From Kitasatospora aureofaciens (lineage in GTDB: Bacteria > Actinomycetota > Actinomycetes > Streptomycetales > Streptomycetaceae): DNA of 64,000 bases. Shown here one piece after another: positions 35,910 through 44,229 of the stretch (position 1 is its first letter; each line of letters opens with the position of its first letter). The notes beneath the pieces were generated by a model. The model did no database searches, was not told the DNA's origin, and saw nothing but the letters and a program-made list of their open reading frames with translations. The translations under genes and the position numbers were made by a program. The stretch lies in NCBI RefSeq assembly GCF_019192735.1, contig NZ_JAHTKP010000007.1, forward strand, positions 185,901-249,900, given 5' to 3'.

Positions 35910-36527
35910 TCAGATCAGCGCCGCCTGCGCGCCACCTCCACTTCCCTTTCCGGACACTCCGTCACCTTCACCGGACGCCACGGCCGCCCCAGCCGCCACC
36001 CCCGCCGGCTCCACACCCGACTCCCCCGGGCCTGACCCCGAGGCCAGCGCGGACGCCTTGCGCGCCGCCAGTGCGTCCGCGATCCACCCCGGCACCGCCT
36101 CGCCATCGCCCTGCCCGCCGGGCTCGCCGCCGACCGCCCCGGCACCGGTCGACGGATGCCCCCGCGCGCCCGACGCCCAACGGAACGCCGAGGTCCCACG
36201 GGTGAGATCGTGCCCGACCCATCGAGCGTCGATCTCGACCTTGGCACGCTTGACCTCCCCCTCACCCCACTCCCGCATCCGCAGCCGGCCGCTCACCACG
36301 ACCGGATCCCCCTTGGCGAGCGAGCCGATCAGATTCACCGCCAGCGCCCGCCAGGCCGTCACCGACAGCCACTGGGTGTCACCGTCCACCCAGCACTCCC
36401 GCTGCCGGTCGTAACGCCGCTCGGTGGACGCGAGCCGAAAGCTGGCCATCGGCACACCACTGCCCGTTTCGCCGTAGGTCACCTCCGTCGCGACATTGCC
36501 GATGACCGTCACCTGAGTCTCGTTCAC
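35910..36527 (-). CDS. ssb: single-stranded DNA-binding protein
   Basis: 205 residues; GTG after GGAGAGTG. The OB fold spans residues 1-110: NETQVTVIGNVATEVTYGET, PMASFRLASTERRYDRQREC, QWLSVTAWRALAVNLIGSLA, and DPVVVSGRLRMREW. The C-terminal half is Gly/Ala-rich and flexible and ends GGGAQAALI, without the acidic DDxPF tip of housekeeping SSB. That marks it as a secondary SSB (SsbB-like), probably for special conditions such as chromosome segregation or DNA uptake, rather than the replicative rpsF-ssb-rpsR copy. Confidence 0.9.
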   Translation of the reverse strand: MNETQVTVIGNVATEVTYGETGSGVPMASFRLASTERRYDRQRECWVDGDTQWLSVTAWRALAVNLIGSLAKGDPVVVSGRLRMREWGEGEVKRAKVEIDARWVGHDLTRGTSAFRWASGARGHPSTGAGAVGGEPGGQGDGEAVPGWIADALAARKASALASGSGPGESGVEPAGVAAGAAVASGEGDGVSGKGSGGGAQAALI

Positions 36528-37161
36528 AGCGCACTCTCCGTTCTCGCCGATGCACCGTACGGAATCGACCGGTGCGAGTTGAGAGTGCGCTTCCCCGGAA
36601 ATCCCCGCCAACAAGTTCCGAAATCCTGTGGACAACTCCGCCTTGTGGAAAACCCGTGTCACTCGCGGGGGTGAATTTCGGCCTTCCGACCCCCCTGACA
36701 CCCCGACTCTTCGCGGCCATGACAACAATCCGGCCGCTTCCCGCCGCCGCCCGTACACCCCGGAACGCGGTCCGGCCGCCGTCCACGCACGTCATCCGAC
36801 CGAAGGGACCCGAATACGGCCCCCCACCCGCGCCGGAAGCGGTACTTTCTCCGTGCCGAATCCATAACGGGTGAGGCGGCAGCCCCGTAACGACTGCACA
36901 ACGTCCGGCACGGAACACTGCCAGACCGCTGCACACACGGCGTTCACCTGCGATTATCGGACCGCCCCTCCGGGGCCGACACACCAACGGCGGTGCTGTC
37001 GAACCCGGCCGAGGAACTGGACACCCTTATCCTGTCCCCGACAGGGCGAGGGCCCGCCAACCCCCACCCCCACCCTCAGGTACGGGGCCGGACACGGGCG
37101 CCCCACGCGCTCGTCGCCCGATCCCGGCAACGGTCGCGCCCACCCGGGCGCCGTCCGTCCC
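36528..37161. other. intergenic region between ssb and tRNA-Arg, with two DnaA-box-like sites
   Basis: About 630 bases without a credible gene. At 36627-36635 (minus strand) lies TTGTCCACA, the streptomycete DnaA-box consensus, and at 36644-36652 the near match TTTTCCACA. Both precede ssb by about 100 bases. The remainder contains GC-rich filler before the tRNA. Confidence 0.45.
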
Positions 37162-37234
37162 GCCCCCATAGCTCAGCGGATAGAGCACCCGCCTTCTAAG
37201 CGGTAGGTCGCAGGTTCGAATCCTGCTGGGGGCA
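37162..37234 (+). tRNA. tRNA-Arg (anticodon UCU)
   Basis: Acceptor GCCCCCA pairs with TGGGGGC, D-arm GCTCAGCGGATAGAGC, anticodon loop CTTCTAA (anticodon TCT) on a CCGC/GCGG stem, and T-arm GCAGGTTCGAATCCTGC. CCA is encoded at 37235-37237. It reads the rare AGA codon. Confidence 0.95.
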
Positions 37235-37237
37235 CCA

Positions 37238-37474
37238 CCTGCCATTTCCCGCCGGCCCTCGCCGCGGCGGACGCATTGGCGGCCCCGCGGCGGCCGGGGA
37301 AATCCCCGCACACTCACCGCACATAACCCGTGACAATGCGTGTCATGGTCCGAGCAGAAACTCCACTCGGGCAATCGGCGCCGGTTCGGGACCAAACGCA
37401 CCACGCCCGCCGAACGACGGAAATCCGGGGCGAATCCCCCTCGGATCCCTCCCCGGGGACCCGGGCCCACCGCC
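37238..37474. other. intergenic region after tRNA-Arg
   Basis: No gene or RNA recognised between the tRNA and the 16-bp repeats. No attachment-site duplication of the tRNA end is seen inside the window. Confidence 0.4.
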
Positions 37475-37554
37475 CAGCACGCGGCCGACCCAGCACGCGG
37501 CCGACCCACCGCGCGGCCGACCCACCCCGCGGCAGACTCAGCCCGCGGCCGGCC
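37475..37554. repeat. 16-bp tandem repeat at the 3' end of a TetR gene
   Basis: Five head-to-tail 16-base units (37475, 37491, 37507, 37523, 37539) of the type CAGCACGCGGCCGACC. The first two are identical and the rest degenerate. The last unit encodes the final residues of the TetR protein and its stop, so the repeat array straddles the gene end. Confidence 0.8.
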
Positions 37555-38161
37555 CGGCCAGCCCCGCCAGGTAGGCGTCCAGGAGCGCGGTCTGCCGCTT
37601 CGGCGGGAACTCCCCCGGCGCGAACAGCGCCTGCACCACCAGCCCCAGGACGAAGGCCTGCGCGCCCGCCGCCAGCGCGGCGGCGTCCACCCCGGCCGGC
37701 AGCTCGCCGAGCCGCTGGGCGTCCGCCACGTGCGCCGTCAGCGCCTCGCGCGAGCGCCCGTACCGGCCCGCGTGGGCGGCGGCCAGCTCCGGGTCGGCGA
37801 GGGCGACGTCCCAGGAGCCGACCCAGATCCGGTTGCCGGCCACGGCCGCCTCGTCCAGCGGCAGGACGTCGAGCAGCGCCGCCCGCAGCCGGGGCAGCCC
37901 GGCGGGCGGCGGCGGGGTGCCGTCGGCCGGGTCGGTGCGCCGGGGCCGGGAGAGGGAGCGCCGGTCGAGTTCCTCCAGTGCGTGGCCCAGCAGGGCCCGC
38001 TTGTTGGGGAAGTAGTGCGTCAACAGACCGGTGGAGGCACCCAGTTCGGCGGCCACCGCACGCAGCGTCAGCCCCTCGAACCCGCGGGTGGAGAGCACCC
38101 GCCAGACCCCTTCGGAGACTTCGAGGCGGCGGGCGTCATGGTCTCCACGGGCCGGTGTCAT
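37538..38161 (-). CDS. TetR family transcriptional regulator
   Basis: 207 residues, ATG at 38161. The N-terminal helix-turn-helix is LRAVAAELGASTGLLTHYFP with NKRALLGHALEEL. The ligand-binding half contains RIWVGSWDVALADPELAAAH and FVLGLVVQALFAPGEFPPKR. Divergent from a GNAT acetyltransferase gene 102 bases away, with a palindrome in between, so it probably represses itself and the acetyltransferase. The C-terminus runs into the 16-bp repeat array. Confidence 0.92.
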   Translation of the reverse strand: MTPARGDHDARRLEVSEGVWRVLSTRGFEGLTLRAVAAELGASTGLLTHYFPNKRALLGHALEELDRRSLSRPRRTDPADGTPPPPAGLPRLRAALLDVLPLDEAAVAGNRIWVGSWDVALADPELAAAHAGRYGRSREALTAHVADAQRLGELPAGVDAAALAAGAQAFVLGLVVQALFAPGEFPPKRQTALLDAYLAGLAGPAAG

Positions 38162-38175
38162 GGGGGCTATCGTAC

Positions 38176-38193
38176 ATACCAAACGTTTGTTAT
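38176..38193. promoter_or_regulatory. TetR-type operator between the TetR and GNAT genes
   Basis: The perfect palindrome CAAACGTTTG (38180-38189) is extended outward by ATA / TAT with one mismatched pair on each side. It lies 15 bases before the tetR ATG, in an unusually AT-rich patch. Confidence 0.65.
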
Positions 38194-38263
38194 GAATGGT
38201 CTCCGGAACGACCCGCCTGCCGGTTCGCTCCCCCGACACCGCGCACCACGGAAAGGCCCGCCC

Positions 38264-38812
38264 TTGTACGCCGTACCGCTCGCCGAGAACGCCGAACTGC
38301 GCCCGCTGGAGCCGTGGCAGGCCCCCGAGTTCCTGGCCCACATCGACCGTGCCCGGGCCCACACCGACCCGTGGATCCCGTGGGCCACCTTCTCGACCGA
38401 CCTCGACTCGGCCCGCGCCACCCTGCAGCGCTACGCCGACCGGCTGGCCGGCGACAGCGGCCGCATCTACGGCATCTGGCGGGACGGCACGCTGGTCGGC
38501 GGCGTGATGTTCGTGAGCTTCAGCACCCAGACCGGCATCTGCGAGATCGGCGCCTGGACGGAGGCGGCCGGCGAGGGCGGCGGGCTGATCACCGGCGCCG
38601 TCCGGCTGCTGCTCGACCACGCCTTCACCACCCGGGGCCTGCACCGCGCCGAGTGGTGGTGCTCCTCCGCCAACGCCCGCAGCCGGGCCGTCGCCGAGCG
38701 GGTCGGCATGAGGCTGGACGGCACCCTGCGCGAGTGGTTCCTGCACAACGGCGTCCGCCACGACAAGGAGATCTGGTCGATCCTGGCCTCCGAGTGGAAG
38801 CCCCAGGCCTGA
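38264..38812 (+). CDS. GNAT acetyltransferase (RimJ/RimL type)
   Basis: 182 residues starting at TTG, seven bases after GGAAAGG; the first residues (M)YAVPLAENAELRPLEPWQA fit the family start. Core motifs: YGIWRDGTLVGGVMFVSF, EIGAWTEAAGEGGGLITGAV (acetyl-CoA loop variant), HRAEWWCSSANARSRAVAER and GMRLDGTLREWFLHNG. It is expected to acetylate a protein N-terminus or a small amine. Controlled by the neighbouring TetR, judging from the operator. Confidence 0.9.
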   Translation: MYAVPLAENAELRPLEPWQAPEFLAHIDRARAHTDPWIPWATFSTDLDSARATLQRYADRLAGDSGRIYGIWRDGTLVGGVMFVSFSTQTGICEIGAWTEAAGEGGGLITGAVRLLLDHAFTTRGLHRAEWWCSSANARSRAVAERVGMRLDGTLREWFLHNGVRHDKEIWSILASEWKPQA

Positions 38813-38826
38813 AGCCAAACGTGACA

Positions 38827-38860
38827 GGGCCCGGTGGACGATCCCCCGTCCACCGGGCCC
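38827..38860. terminator. bidirectional terminator
   Basis: Perfect 14-base arms GGGCCCGGTGGACG / CGTCCACCGGGCCC around 6 bases, between the convergent GNAT and MFS genes. Confidence 0.8.
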
Positions 38861-38877
38861 CGCGCCGTACCGAGTGC

Positions 38878-40398
38878 TCAGGCCGCGAGCATCGGCTGCT
38901 CCGGCGCCTGGGCGTCCGGCACCTCCACGTCCGCCGGGCGCAGCCGCAGCGCGAGCAGCACCACCAGCGCCATCACCCCTCCCGCCGTCAGGAAGACCAC
39001 GTCGACGGCGTCCGTGAAGCTGCGCACCGCGTGCTCCCGGGCCGCGCCGGTCAGCGTCCGGACCGCGCCGAGCGGGCGGCCGGGCTCGCCGGCCGCGAAG
39101 ACCCGGGCCAGCACGGTGCCGAAGAACGCGGCGCCGAGGGCGCTGCCGAGGGTCTGGAAGAACCGGATGCCGGTGGTCGCGACGCCGAGCTGGTGCCGCG
39201 GGGCGGCCTCCTGCACCACCGTGATCAGCTGCCCGATCAGCTGGCCGAACCCGGCGCCGAGCAGGGCGAGTTCGGCACCCACCGCCCACAGGCCGGTGTC
39301 CGGCCCGCTGAGCCCGAGCAGCGCCAGGGCGAGCGCCGCGCAGCCGCCGCCGGCCACCAGGAAGGTGCGCGGCGAGTGGCCGCGGGCGGTCAGCCGCCCG
39401 ACCAGCAGGCCGATCGCGGTCATCCCGGCCGCCATCGGGATCAGGTAGAGGCTGGCCGAGGTCGGGGCGATCCCCCGGGCGATCTGCAGGTAAATCATCA
39501 CGTACATGATCGCGCCGGTCATGCCCATCCCGGCCAGGCCCTGCACGGCGAAGCCGAGCCGCACCACGCGGATCCGGAACAGCGAGAGCGGCAGCACCGG
39601 CTCGGCGGCGGTGGCCTGGCGCCACAGCAAGAGGCCGAGCGCGGCCAGCGTGCCGGCGGCCGTGCCGAGGATGACCGGGGAGGTCCAGGCGTAGTCCTTG
39701 CCGCCCCACTCGGTCACCAGCAACAGCCCGGTGGCGAAGGCGGCGGCGAGGGCCGCGCCCGGGAAGTCGAGCCCGCGGCGGCCCGCGGCCGGCGGCAGCT
39801 TGATCGCCAGGGCGGTGCCGACCATGACGAGCACGCCGAGCGGCAGGTTGATGTAGAAGATCCAGCGCCAGCTCACGTGGTCGGTGAACAGCGCCCCGAT
39901 CAGCGGGCCGATCGCCATCCCGAGGCCGGCGACGATGCCGCCCATCGCACCGCCCTTGCCGGGGCCGCGCACCTCCGGGTCCCTGAGGTGGGCGATGACG
40001 ACCATCGTGACGCTCATCAGCCCGCCGCCGCCGACGCCCTGGACGGCACGGAAGGCGATCAGCTGCCCCATCGTCTGCGCGGCCCCGCAGAGCGCCGAGC
40101 CGACCAGGAAGGTGCCGACCGCGCCGAGCAGCACGCGCTTGGCGCCGTACACGTCGCAGAGCTTGCCGTAGAGCGGCAGGAGGGCGGTCGCGGCGAGGGC
40201 GAACGCGCTGACCAGCCAGGGCAGCCGGTCGACGCCGTGGACCGGGTCAAGTTCGCGGACGATCGGCACGGTGGCGGCCGACACGATGTTCATGTCGAGC
40301 ACGGCCAGGACGATCGTGACCAGGCAGAGCAGCATGCCCAGTTTGCGCCGGGCGGGTGTCATCAGGGCAGCGGGTGTCGTCAGGGCAGCGGGCGCCAT
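38878..40398 (-). CDS. MFS multidrug transporter, DHA2 (14-helix) family
   Basis: 506 residues with about 14 hydrophobic helices. DHA2 signatures: LDMNIVSAATVPIVRELD (motif D1), LYGKLCDVYGAKRVLLGAVG (motif A), FRAVQGVGGGGLMSVTMVVI (motif B), and GPLIGALFTDHVSWRWIFYI (motif C). This is a proton-driven drug exporter of the EmrB/QacA type. Divergent from a TetR gene that probably controls it. The first 14 codons come from an 18-bp duplication (40353-40388), so the true start may be at either of two later Met/Val codons. Confidence 0.93.
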   Translation of the reverse strand: MAPAALTTPAALMTPARRKLGMLLCLVTIVLAVLDMNIVSAATVPIVRELDPVHGVDRLPWLVSAFALAATALLPLYGKLCDVYGAKRVLLGAVGTFLVGSALCGAAQTMGQLIAFRAVQGVGGGGLMSVTMVVIAHLRDPEVRGPGKGGAMGGIVAGLGMAIGPLIGALFTDHVSWRWIFYINLPLGVLVMVGTALAIKLPPAAGRRGLDFPGAALAAAFATGLLLVTEWGGKDYAWTSPVILGTAAGTLAALGLLLWRQATAAEPVLPLSLFRIRVVRLGFAVQGLAGMGMTGAIMYVMIYLQIARGIAPTSASLYLIPMAAGMTAIGLLVGRLTARGHSPRTFLVAGGGCAALALALLGLSGPDTGLWAVGAELALLGAGFGQLIGQLITVVQEAAPRHQLGVATTGIRFFQTLGSALGAAFFGTVLARVFAAGEPGRPLGAVRTLTGAAREHAVRSFTDAVDVVFLTAGGVMALVVLLALRLRPADVEVPDAQAPEQPMLAA

Positions 40399-40569
40399 CG
40401 GTAAGTCCCCCCGGGGGTCTTGGAGTTCGGGGCCGGGCCGGGCGGTCCCGGCGGCACGTCCCCACCATGACAGGACTACTTATACTGAGTCAATTCTTCA
40501 TCCAGATCGATTTTTCAGCCGAGGACAACATTCATCCCGGATCATCTTTGAGCCTGGTACAGTCAGGTC

Positions 40570-41259
40570 ATGGCGACGCACACCGGTTTCAGCCCCGTCC
40601 ACAACCGCGACATCGACGCGCTGCCCCTGCGCGAGCGGAAGAAGATCCAGACCGGTATCAAGATCTGGCGCACCGCCATCGGCCTGTTCGCCGCGAAGGG
40701 CTTCGACCAGGTCTCGGTGGCCGAGATCGCCGCCGCCGCCGAGATCTCCAAGATGACCGTCTTCAACTACTTCCCGACCAAGGAAGACCTGGTCATGGCC
40801 CCGATGGAGCAGCACCTCGGCGAGCCCGCCCGGGTGGTGCGCGAGCGCGCCCCGGGCGCCTCGGCGGTGACGGCGCTGCGCGAGCACTACCTCGCCGCGC
40901 TCGCCGCGTTCGACCCGGCCACCGGCCTGAACGACGATCAGGTGGTCCTCGACGTGGTCCGGCTGGTCCACCACACCCCGGCCCTGGCGATGCGCGCCAC
41001 CGCCGGCTTCGGCCGCGAGGCCCAGGCCCAGCTGACCGCCGAGCTGCTCGCCCAGGACCCGGCCCACGACGAGTTCGTCGCCCGGGTCGCCGGGGCCCAG
41101 CTGCTGGCCACCCGGCTGACGCTGACCACCGAGAACCAGGTCCGGATGCTGGCCGGCGAGTGCGCCGCCGACGCCCTGCCCGAGGCCCTCGACCGCGCCC
41201 GCCGCGCCTTCGACCTGGTCGAGCGGGGGCTCGGCGACTACTGCGCCGACACGCCCTGA
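40570..41259 (+). CDS. TetR/AcrR family regulator
   Basis: 229 residues, ATG at 40570. DNA-binding domain: GLFAAKGFDQVSVAEIAAAA and EISKMTVFNYFPTKEDLVMA. The ligand domain is longer than usual, with HYLAALAAFDPATGLNDDQV. Divergent from the MFS exporter gene (171-base spacer, which includes AT-rich blocks near 40485-40560 and the near-palindrome TGACTCAGTATAAGTAG on the minus strand). Expected to derepress the exporter on drug binding. Confidence 0.92.
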   Translation: MATHTGFSPVHNRDIDALPLRERKKIQTGIKIWRTAIGLFAAKGFDQVSVAEIAAAAEISKMTVFNYFPTKEDLVMAPMEQHLGEPARVVRERAPGASAVTALREHYLAALAAFDPATGLNDDQVVLDVVRLVHHTPALAMRATAGFGREAQAQLTAELLAQDPAHDEFVARVAGAQLLATRLTLTTENQVRMLAGECAADALPEALDRARRAFDLVERGLGDYCADTP

Positions 41260-41293
41260 GAGAGTGGGCGCACCACGACTTCCGGAGGCGCGC

Positions 41294-42103
41294 ATGGACC
41301 AGTCGCTGCTCACGCGGGACCGCTCCCCGCTGCCCGCCCACGCCGACGGGCTGCACGCCCACGTCGGCGAGGACGGCGTCGCGGTGCTGGAGTTCGCCCG
41401 CCCGCACCGGCGCAACGCGGTGACCCTGGAGATCTGGCAGGCGCTGCCGAAGGTCCTGCAGCTGCTCGCCGAGCACGAGGGCGTACGCGCCCTGCTGCTG
41501 ACCGGCGCCGGCGGCACCTTCAGCGCGGGCGCGGACATCGCCGAACTGGCCGAGGTGTACGGCGATCCGGACCGCGCGGACGCCTACCACGCGGTCAACG
41601 TCGCCGCCGAGGAGGCGCTGGCCGCCTTCCCGCACCCGACCATCGCCGCCGTCCGGGGCGCCTGCGTGGGCGGCGGCTGCCAGCTGGCCGTCGCCTGCGA
41701 CCTGCGGTTCGTCGCCGAGGACGCGCGGCTCGGGATCACCCCGGCCAAGCTCGGCGTGGTCTACCCGGCGGTGCCGACCCTGCGGCTGGCCCGGCTGGTC
41801 GGCCCGGCCCGCGCCAAGTACCTGCTGTTCTCGGGCGAGTTGGTGACGGGCCGGGACGCGCTGCCGCTGGGCCTCGCGGAGCGGGTCCTGCCGGACCCCG
41901 AACTGGACGCCGCCGCGCTGGAGTTCGCCCGGGTGCTGACCGGGCGCTCGACGCAGACGATCGGCGCGGTGAAGGCCGCCCTGGCCGTCCCGCCGGAGCG
42001 GGCGGCGGAGGCGCTGGCCCCCTGGGAGCGCCGGTCGCGGGAGTCCGGGGACGTACGGGAGGGGCTGGCCGCCTTCCTCGAGGGCCGCTCGCCCCGGTTC
42101 TGA
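41294..42103 (+). CDS. enoyl-CoA hydratase/isomerase
   Basis: 269 residues after CCGGAGGCG. Crotonase motifs: FSAGADIAELAEVYG (CoA oxyanion loop 1) and AAVRGACVGGGCQLAVACDL (oxyanion loop 2), then ARLGITPAKLGVVYP, which has a conserved substrate-pocket region. It hydrates or isomerises an enoyl-CoA in fatty-acid breakdown. Follows the TetR gene by 34 bases, so it may be on the same transcript. Confidence 0.92.
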   Translation: MDQSLLTRDRSPLPAHADGLHAHVGEDGVAVLEFARPHRRNAVTLEIWQALPKVLQLLAEHEGVRALLLTGAGGTFSAGADIAELAEVYGDPDRADAYHAVNVAAEEALAAFPHPTIAAVRGACVGGGCQLAVACDLRFVAEDARLGITPAKLGVVYPAVPTLRLARLVGPARAKYLLFSGELVTGRDALPLGLAERVLPDPELDAAALEFARVLTGRSTQTIGAVKAALAVPPERAAEALAPWERRSRESGDVREGLAAFLEGRSPRF

Positions 42104-42221
42104 GCGCTCGGCCCCCAGGTCTGCCCAGGTCCGAGCCCTCCGCCCCGGTTCCGAGCCCTCCGCCCCGGGGAAATACGATCGTCCGACCAACCCGATCCGG
42201 ACCGCCTGGAGCACTCCCCCG

Positions 42222-42833
42222 ATGACCGAGACCATGGCCGAGCCCACGACCGCCCCCACCAGCAGGACGATCTGGGCCCGGCGGGTCACCGACGGCGTCG
42301 AGCCGAAGAACGTGATCATCGCGATGCTGCCGCTGCTCGGCGGCCTGCGCTACGGGTGGAAGGGCATCGCCTGGGCGGCCTTCGCCGCGCTCTTCGCGGC
42401 CGTCATCCCGACCCTGTTCATCCAGCGCGGCATCCGCAAGGGCACCCTGGAGGACCGGCACGTCGGCCACCGGCAGCGCCGGCTGACGGTCATCCCGTTC
42501 ATCATGGGCTCGGTCGCCACCAGCTTCGCGGTGATGCTCTGGCTGGACGCCCCGGCCGACCTGACCGCCATGGTCGCGGCGATGTTCGCCTCGCTGATCC
42601 CGATCCTGGTGATCACCGTGTGGTGGAAGGTCTCCGTGCACACGGCCGTCGCCAGCGGCGCGGTGGTCTGCCTGGCGATCGCGCTCGGCCCGTGGTGGCT
42701 GCTGCTCTACCCGGTGGTCGCGGTGATCGGCTGGTCCCGGGTGGTGCTGCGGGACCACACCACCGCGCAGACGATCGTCGGCGCGATGGTGGGCGCGCTC
42801 ACCGCCGGGCTCACCTTCTGGGCCACCAGGTAG
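42222..42833 (+). CDS. PAP2-like integral membrane protein
   Basis: 203 residues with about six membrane segments: VIIAMLPLLGG, GIAWAAFAALFAAVIPTLFI, VIPFIMGSVATSFAVMLWLD, MVAAMFASLIPILVITVWWK, and two at the end. Late motifs SVHTAVASGAVV and SRVVLRDHTTAQTIVGAMVG match the SxxH / SRxxxxxH pattern of PAP2 phosphatases, but the N-terminal KxxxxxxRP motif is not evident. So it may be a non-catalytic or lipid-binding relative. GGAG precedes the ATG. Its stop abuts the stop of the convergent dehydrogenase gene with no spacer. Confidence 0.75.
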   Translation: MTETMAEPTTAPTSRTIWARRVTDGVEPKNVIIAMLPLLGGLRYGWKGIAWAAFAALFAAVIPTLFIQRGIRKGTLEDRHVGHRQRRLTVIPFIMGSVATSFAVMLWLDAPADLTAMVAAMFASLIPILVITVWWKVSVHTAVASGAVVCLAIALGPWWLLLYPVVAVIGWSRVVLRDHTTAQTIVGAMVGALTAGLTFWATR

Positions 42834-44060
42834 TCAGCGGATCGGCATCCCCGAGATCGCCCGGGCGATCACCAGCCGCTGGATCTCGCTGGTCCCCTCG
42901 AAGATCGAGTAGATCGCGCTGTCCCGGTGCATCCGCTCCACCGGGTACTCCCGGGTGAAGCCGTTGCCGCCGAGGATCTGCATCGCCTGCGCGGTGACCC
43001 ACTTGGCCGTCTCGCCCGCGTACAGCTTGGACATCGAGCCCTCGGCCGCGGTGAACGGCTGGTTGTTGACGGCCATCCAGGACGCCCGCCACACCAGCAG
43101 CCGGGCGGCGTCGATCCGGGTCTTCATGTCGGCCAGCTGGAAGGCCACGCCCTGGTTGTCGATGATCGGCCGGCCGAACTGCTCGCGCGTCCTCGCGTAG
43201 TCCAGCGCGACCTCGTAGGCGGCCCGGGCGATGCCGATCGCCTGCGCCCCCACGGCCGGGCGGGAGGCCTCGAAGGTGGCCATCGCCGCGTTGCCCCGGC
43301 CGCCGCTCTTCTGCACGCCCTCCCGGGCCCGGGCCAGCCGCTCGTCCAGCTTCTCCTTGCCGCCGAGCAGGCAGCTGCCGGGCACCCGGACGCCGTCCAG
43401 CACGACCTCGGCGGTGTGCGAGGCGCGGATGCCGTGCTTCTTGAACTTCTGGCCCTGGCTCAGCCCGGGGGTGCCCGGCGGGACGACGAAGGACGCGTGG
43501 CCGCGGGCGCCGAGCTCCGGGTCGACGGTGGCGACGACGACGTGGACGGCGGCGATCCCGCCGTTGGTGGCCCAGGTCTTGGTGCCGTTGAGCACCCACT
43601 CGTCCTTGGCCTCGTCGTACACGGCCCGGGTGCGCAGCGCGGAGACGTCGGAGCCGGCGTCCGGCTCGGAGGAGCAGAACGCGGCCACCTTGACGTCGTC
43701 CGGGGTGCCGAACATCTGCGGCGTCCAGGTGCCGATCTGCTCGTCGGTGCCGTTGGCGAGCACGGCGACGGCGGCCAGCGTGGTGCCGACGATGGACAGG
43801 CCGATGCCCGCGTCGCCCCAGAACAGCTCCTCCATGGCGATCGGGATGCCGATGCCGGACGGGTCGAAGTACTGCTGGGCGTAGAAGTCGAGCGAGTAGA
43901 TGCCGAGCTTGGCAGCCTCCTGGATGACCGGCCAGGGGGTCTCCTCGCGCTCGTCCCACTCGGCGGCGGCCGGCCGGATCACGTCGGCGGCGAAGCCGTG
44001 CAGCCAGTCGCGTACGGCGAGCTGGTCCGCACCCGGGTCCATCGAGAACGTGCTGCTCAT
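42834..44060 (-). CDS. acyl-CoA dehydrogenase
   Basis: 408 residues; ATG after GGAGG. FAD/acyl-CoA motifs: AAFCSSEPDAGSDVSALRTR (signature 1 area), WVLNGTKTWATNGGIA, and QAMQILGGNGFTREYPVERM, with catalytic Glu near residue 388 in IFEGTSEIQRLVIAR. This gives the first oxidation step of acyl-CoA degradation. Divergent from a TetR gene, with a palindromic operator between them. Monocistronic. Confidence 0.95.
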   Translation of the reverse strand: MSSTFSMDPGADQLAVRDWLHGFAADVIRPAAAEWDEREETPWPVIQEAAKLGIYSLDFYAQQYFDPSGIGIPIAMEELFWGDAGIGLSIVGTTLAAVAVLANGTDEQIGTWTPQMFGTPDDVKVAAFCSSEPDAGSDVSALRTRAVYDEAKDEWVLNGTKTWATNGGIAAVHVVVATVDPELGARGHASFVVPPGTPGLSQGQKFKKHGIRASHTAEVVLDGVRVPGSCLLGGKEKLDERLARAREGVQKSGGRGNAAMATFEASRPAVGAQAIGIARAAYEVALDYARTREQFGRPIIDNQGVAFQLADMKTRIDAARLLVWRASWMAVNNQPFTAAEGSMSKLYAGETAKWVTAQAMQILGGNGFTREYPVERMHRDSAIYSIFEGTSEIQRLVIARAISGMPIR

Positions 44061-44099
44061 GGTGCTTGCCTCCGAAGAAGGGGTACGGCCGACCGGGGT

Positions 44100-44114
44100 G
44101 TTACCCCAGGTAAC
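44100..44114. promoter_or_regulatory. operator GTTACC-N3-GGTAAC between acyl-CoA dehydrogenase and TetR genes
   Basis: Perfect 6-base inverted repeat with a 3-base centre, 40 bases before the dehydrogenase ATG. A further GGTAACC half-site pair lies at 44138-44144. The TetR encoded next door is the natural ligand-responsive binder, as with FadR-type TetR proteins that sense acyl-CoA (inference). Confidence 0.65.
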
Positions 44115-44229
44115 ATCGTCGGAGTCTGCTACTGATTGGTAACCGGTGTCAACGCCCGGCACCGCCCGGTGTCACCGCCGGATCGCCCGGTGCCACCACC
44201 GGGCCCACCCCGCACCCGAGGAGCAGCGC

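Noticed and set aside
36627..36652. DnaA-box-like sites as an origin of replication
   Set aside because: Only two boxes; actinobacterial oriC has many boxes between dnaA and dnaN, which are absent here.
37162..37554. tRNA-Arg as an integration site for a mobile element
   Set aside because: No integrase, excisionase or duplicated tRNA 3' end in the flanking sequence; the downstream repeats are unrelated to the tRNA.
37340..38263. A long N-terminal extension of the RimJ-type acetyltransferase
   Set aside because: It would run across the TetR gene and its operator; the TTG at 38264 has a good ribosome site and the expected family start.
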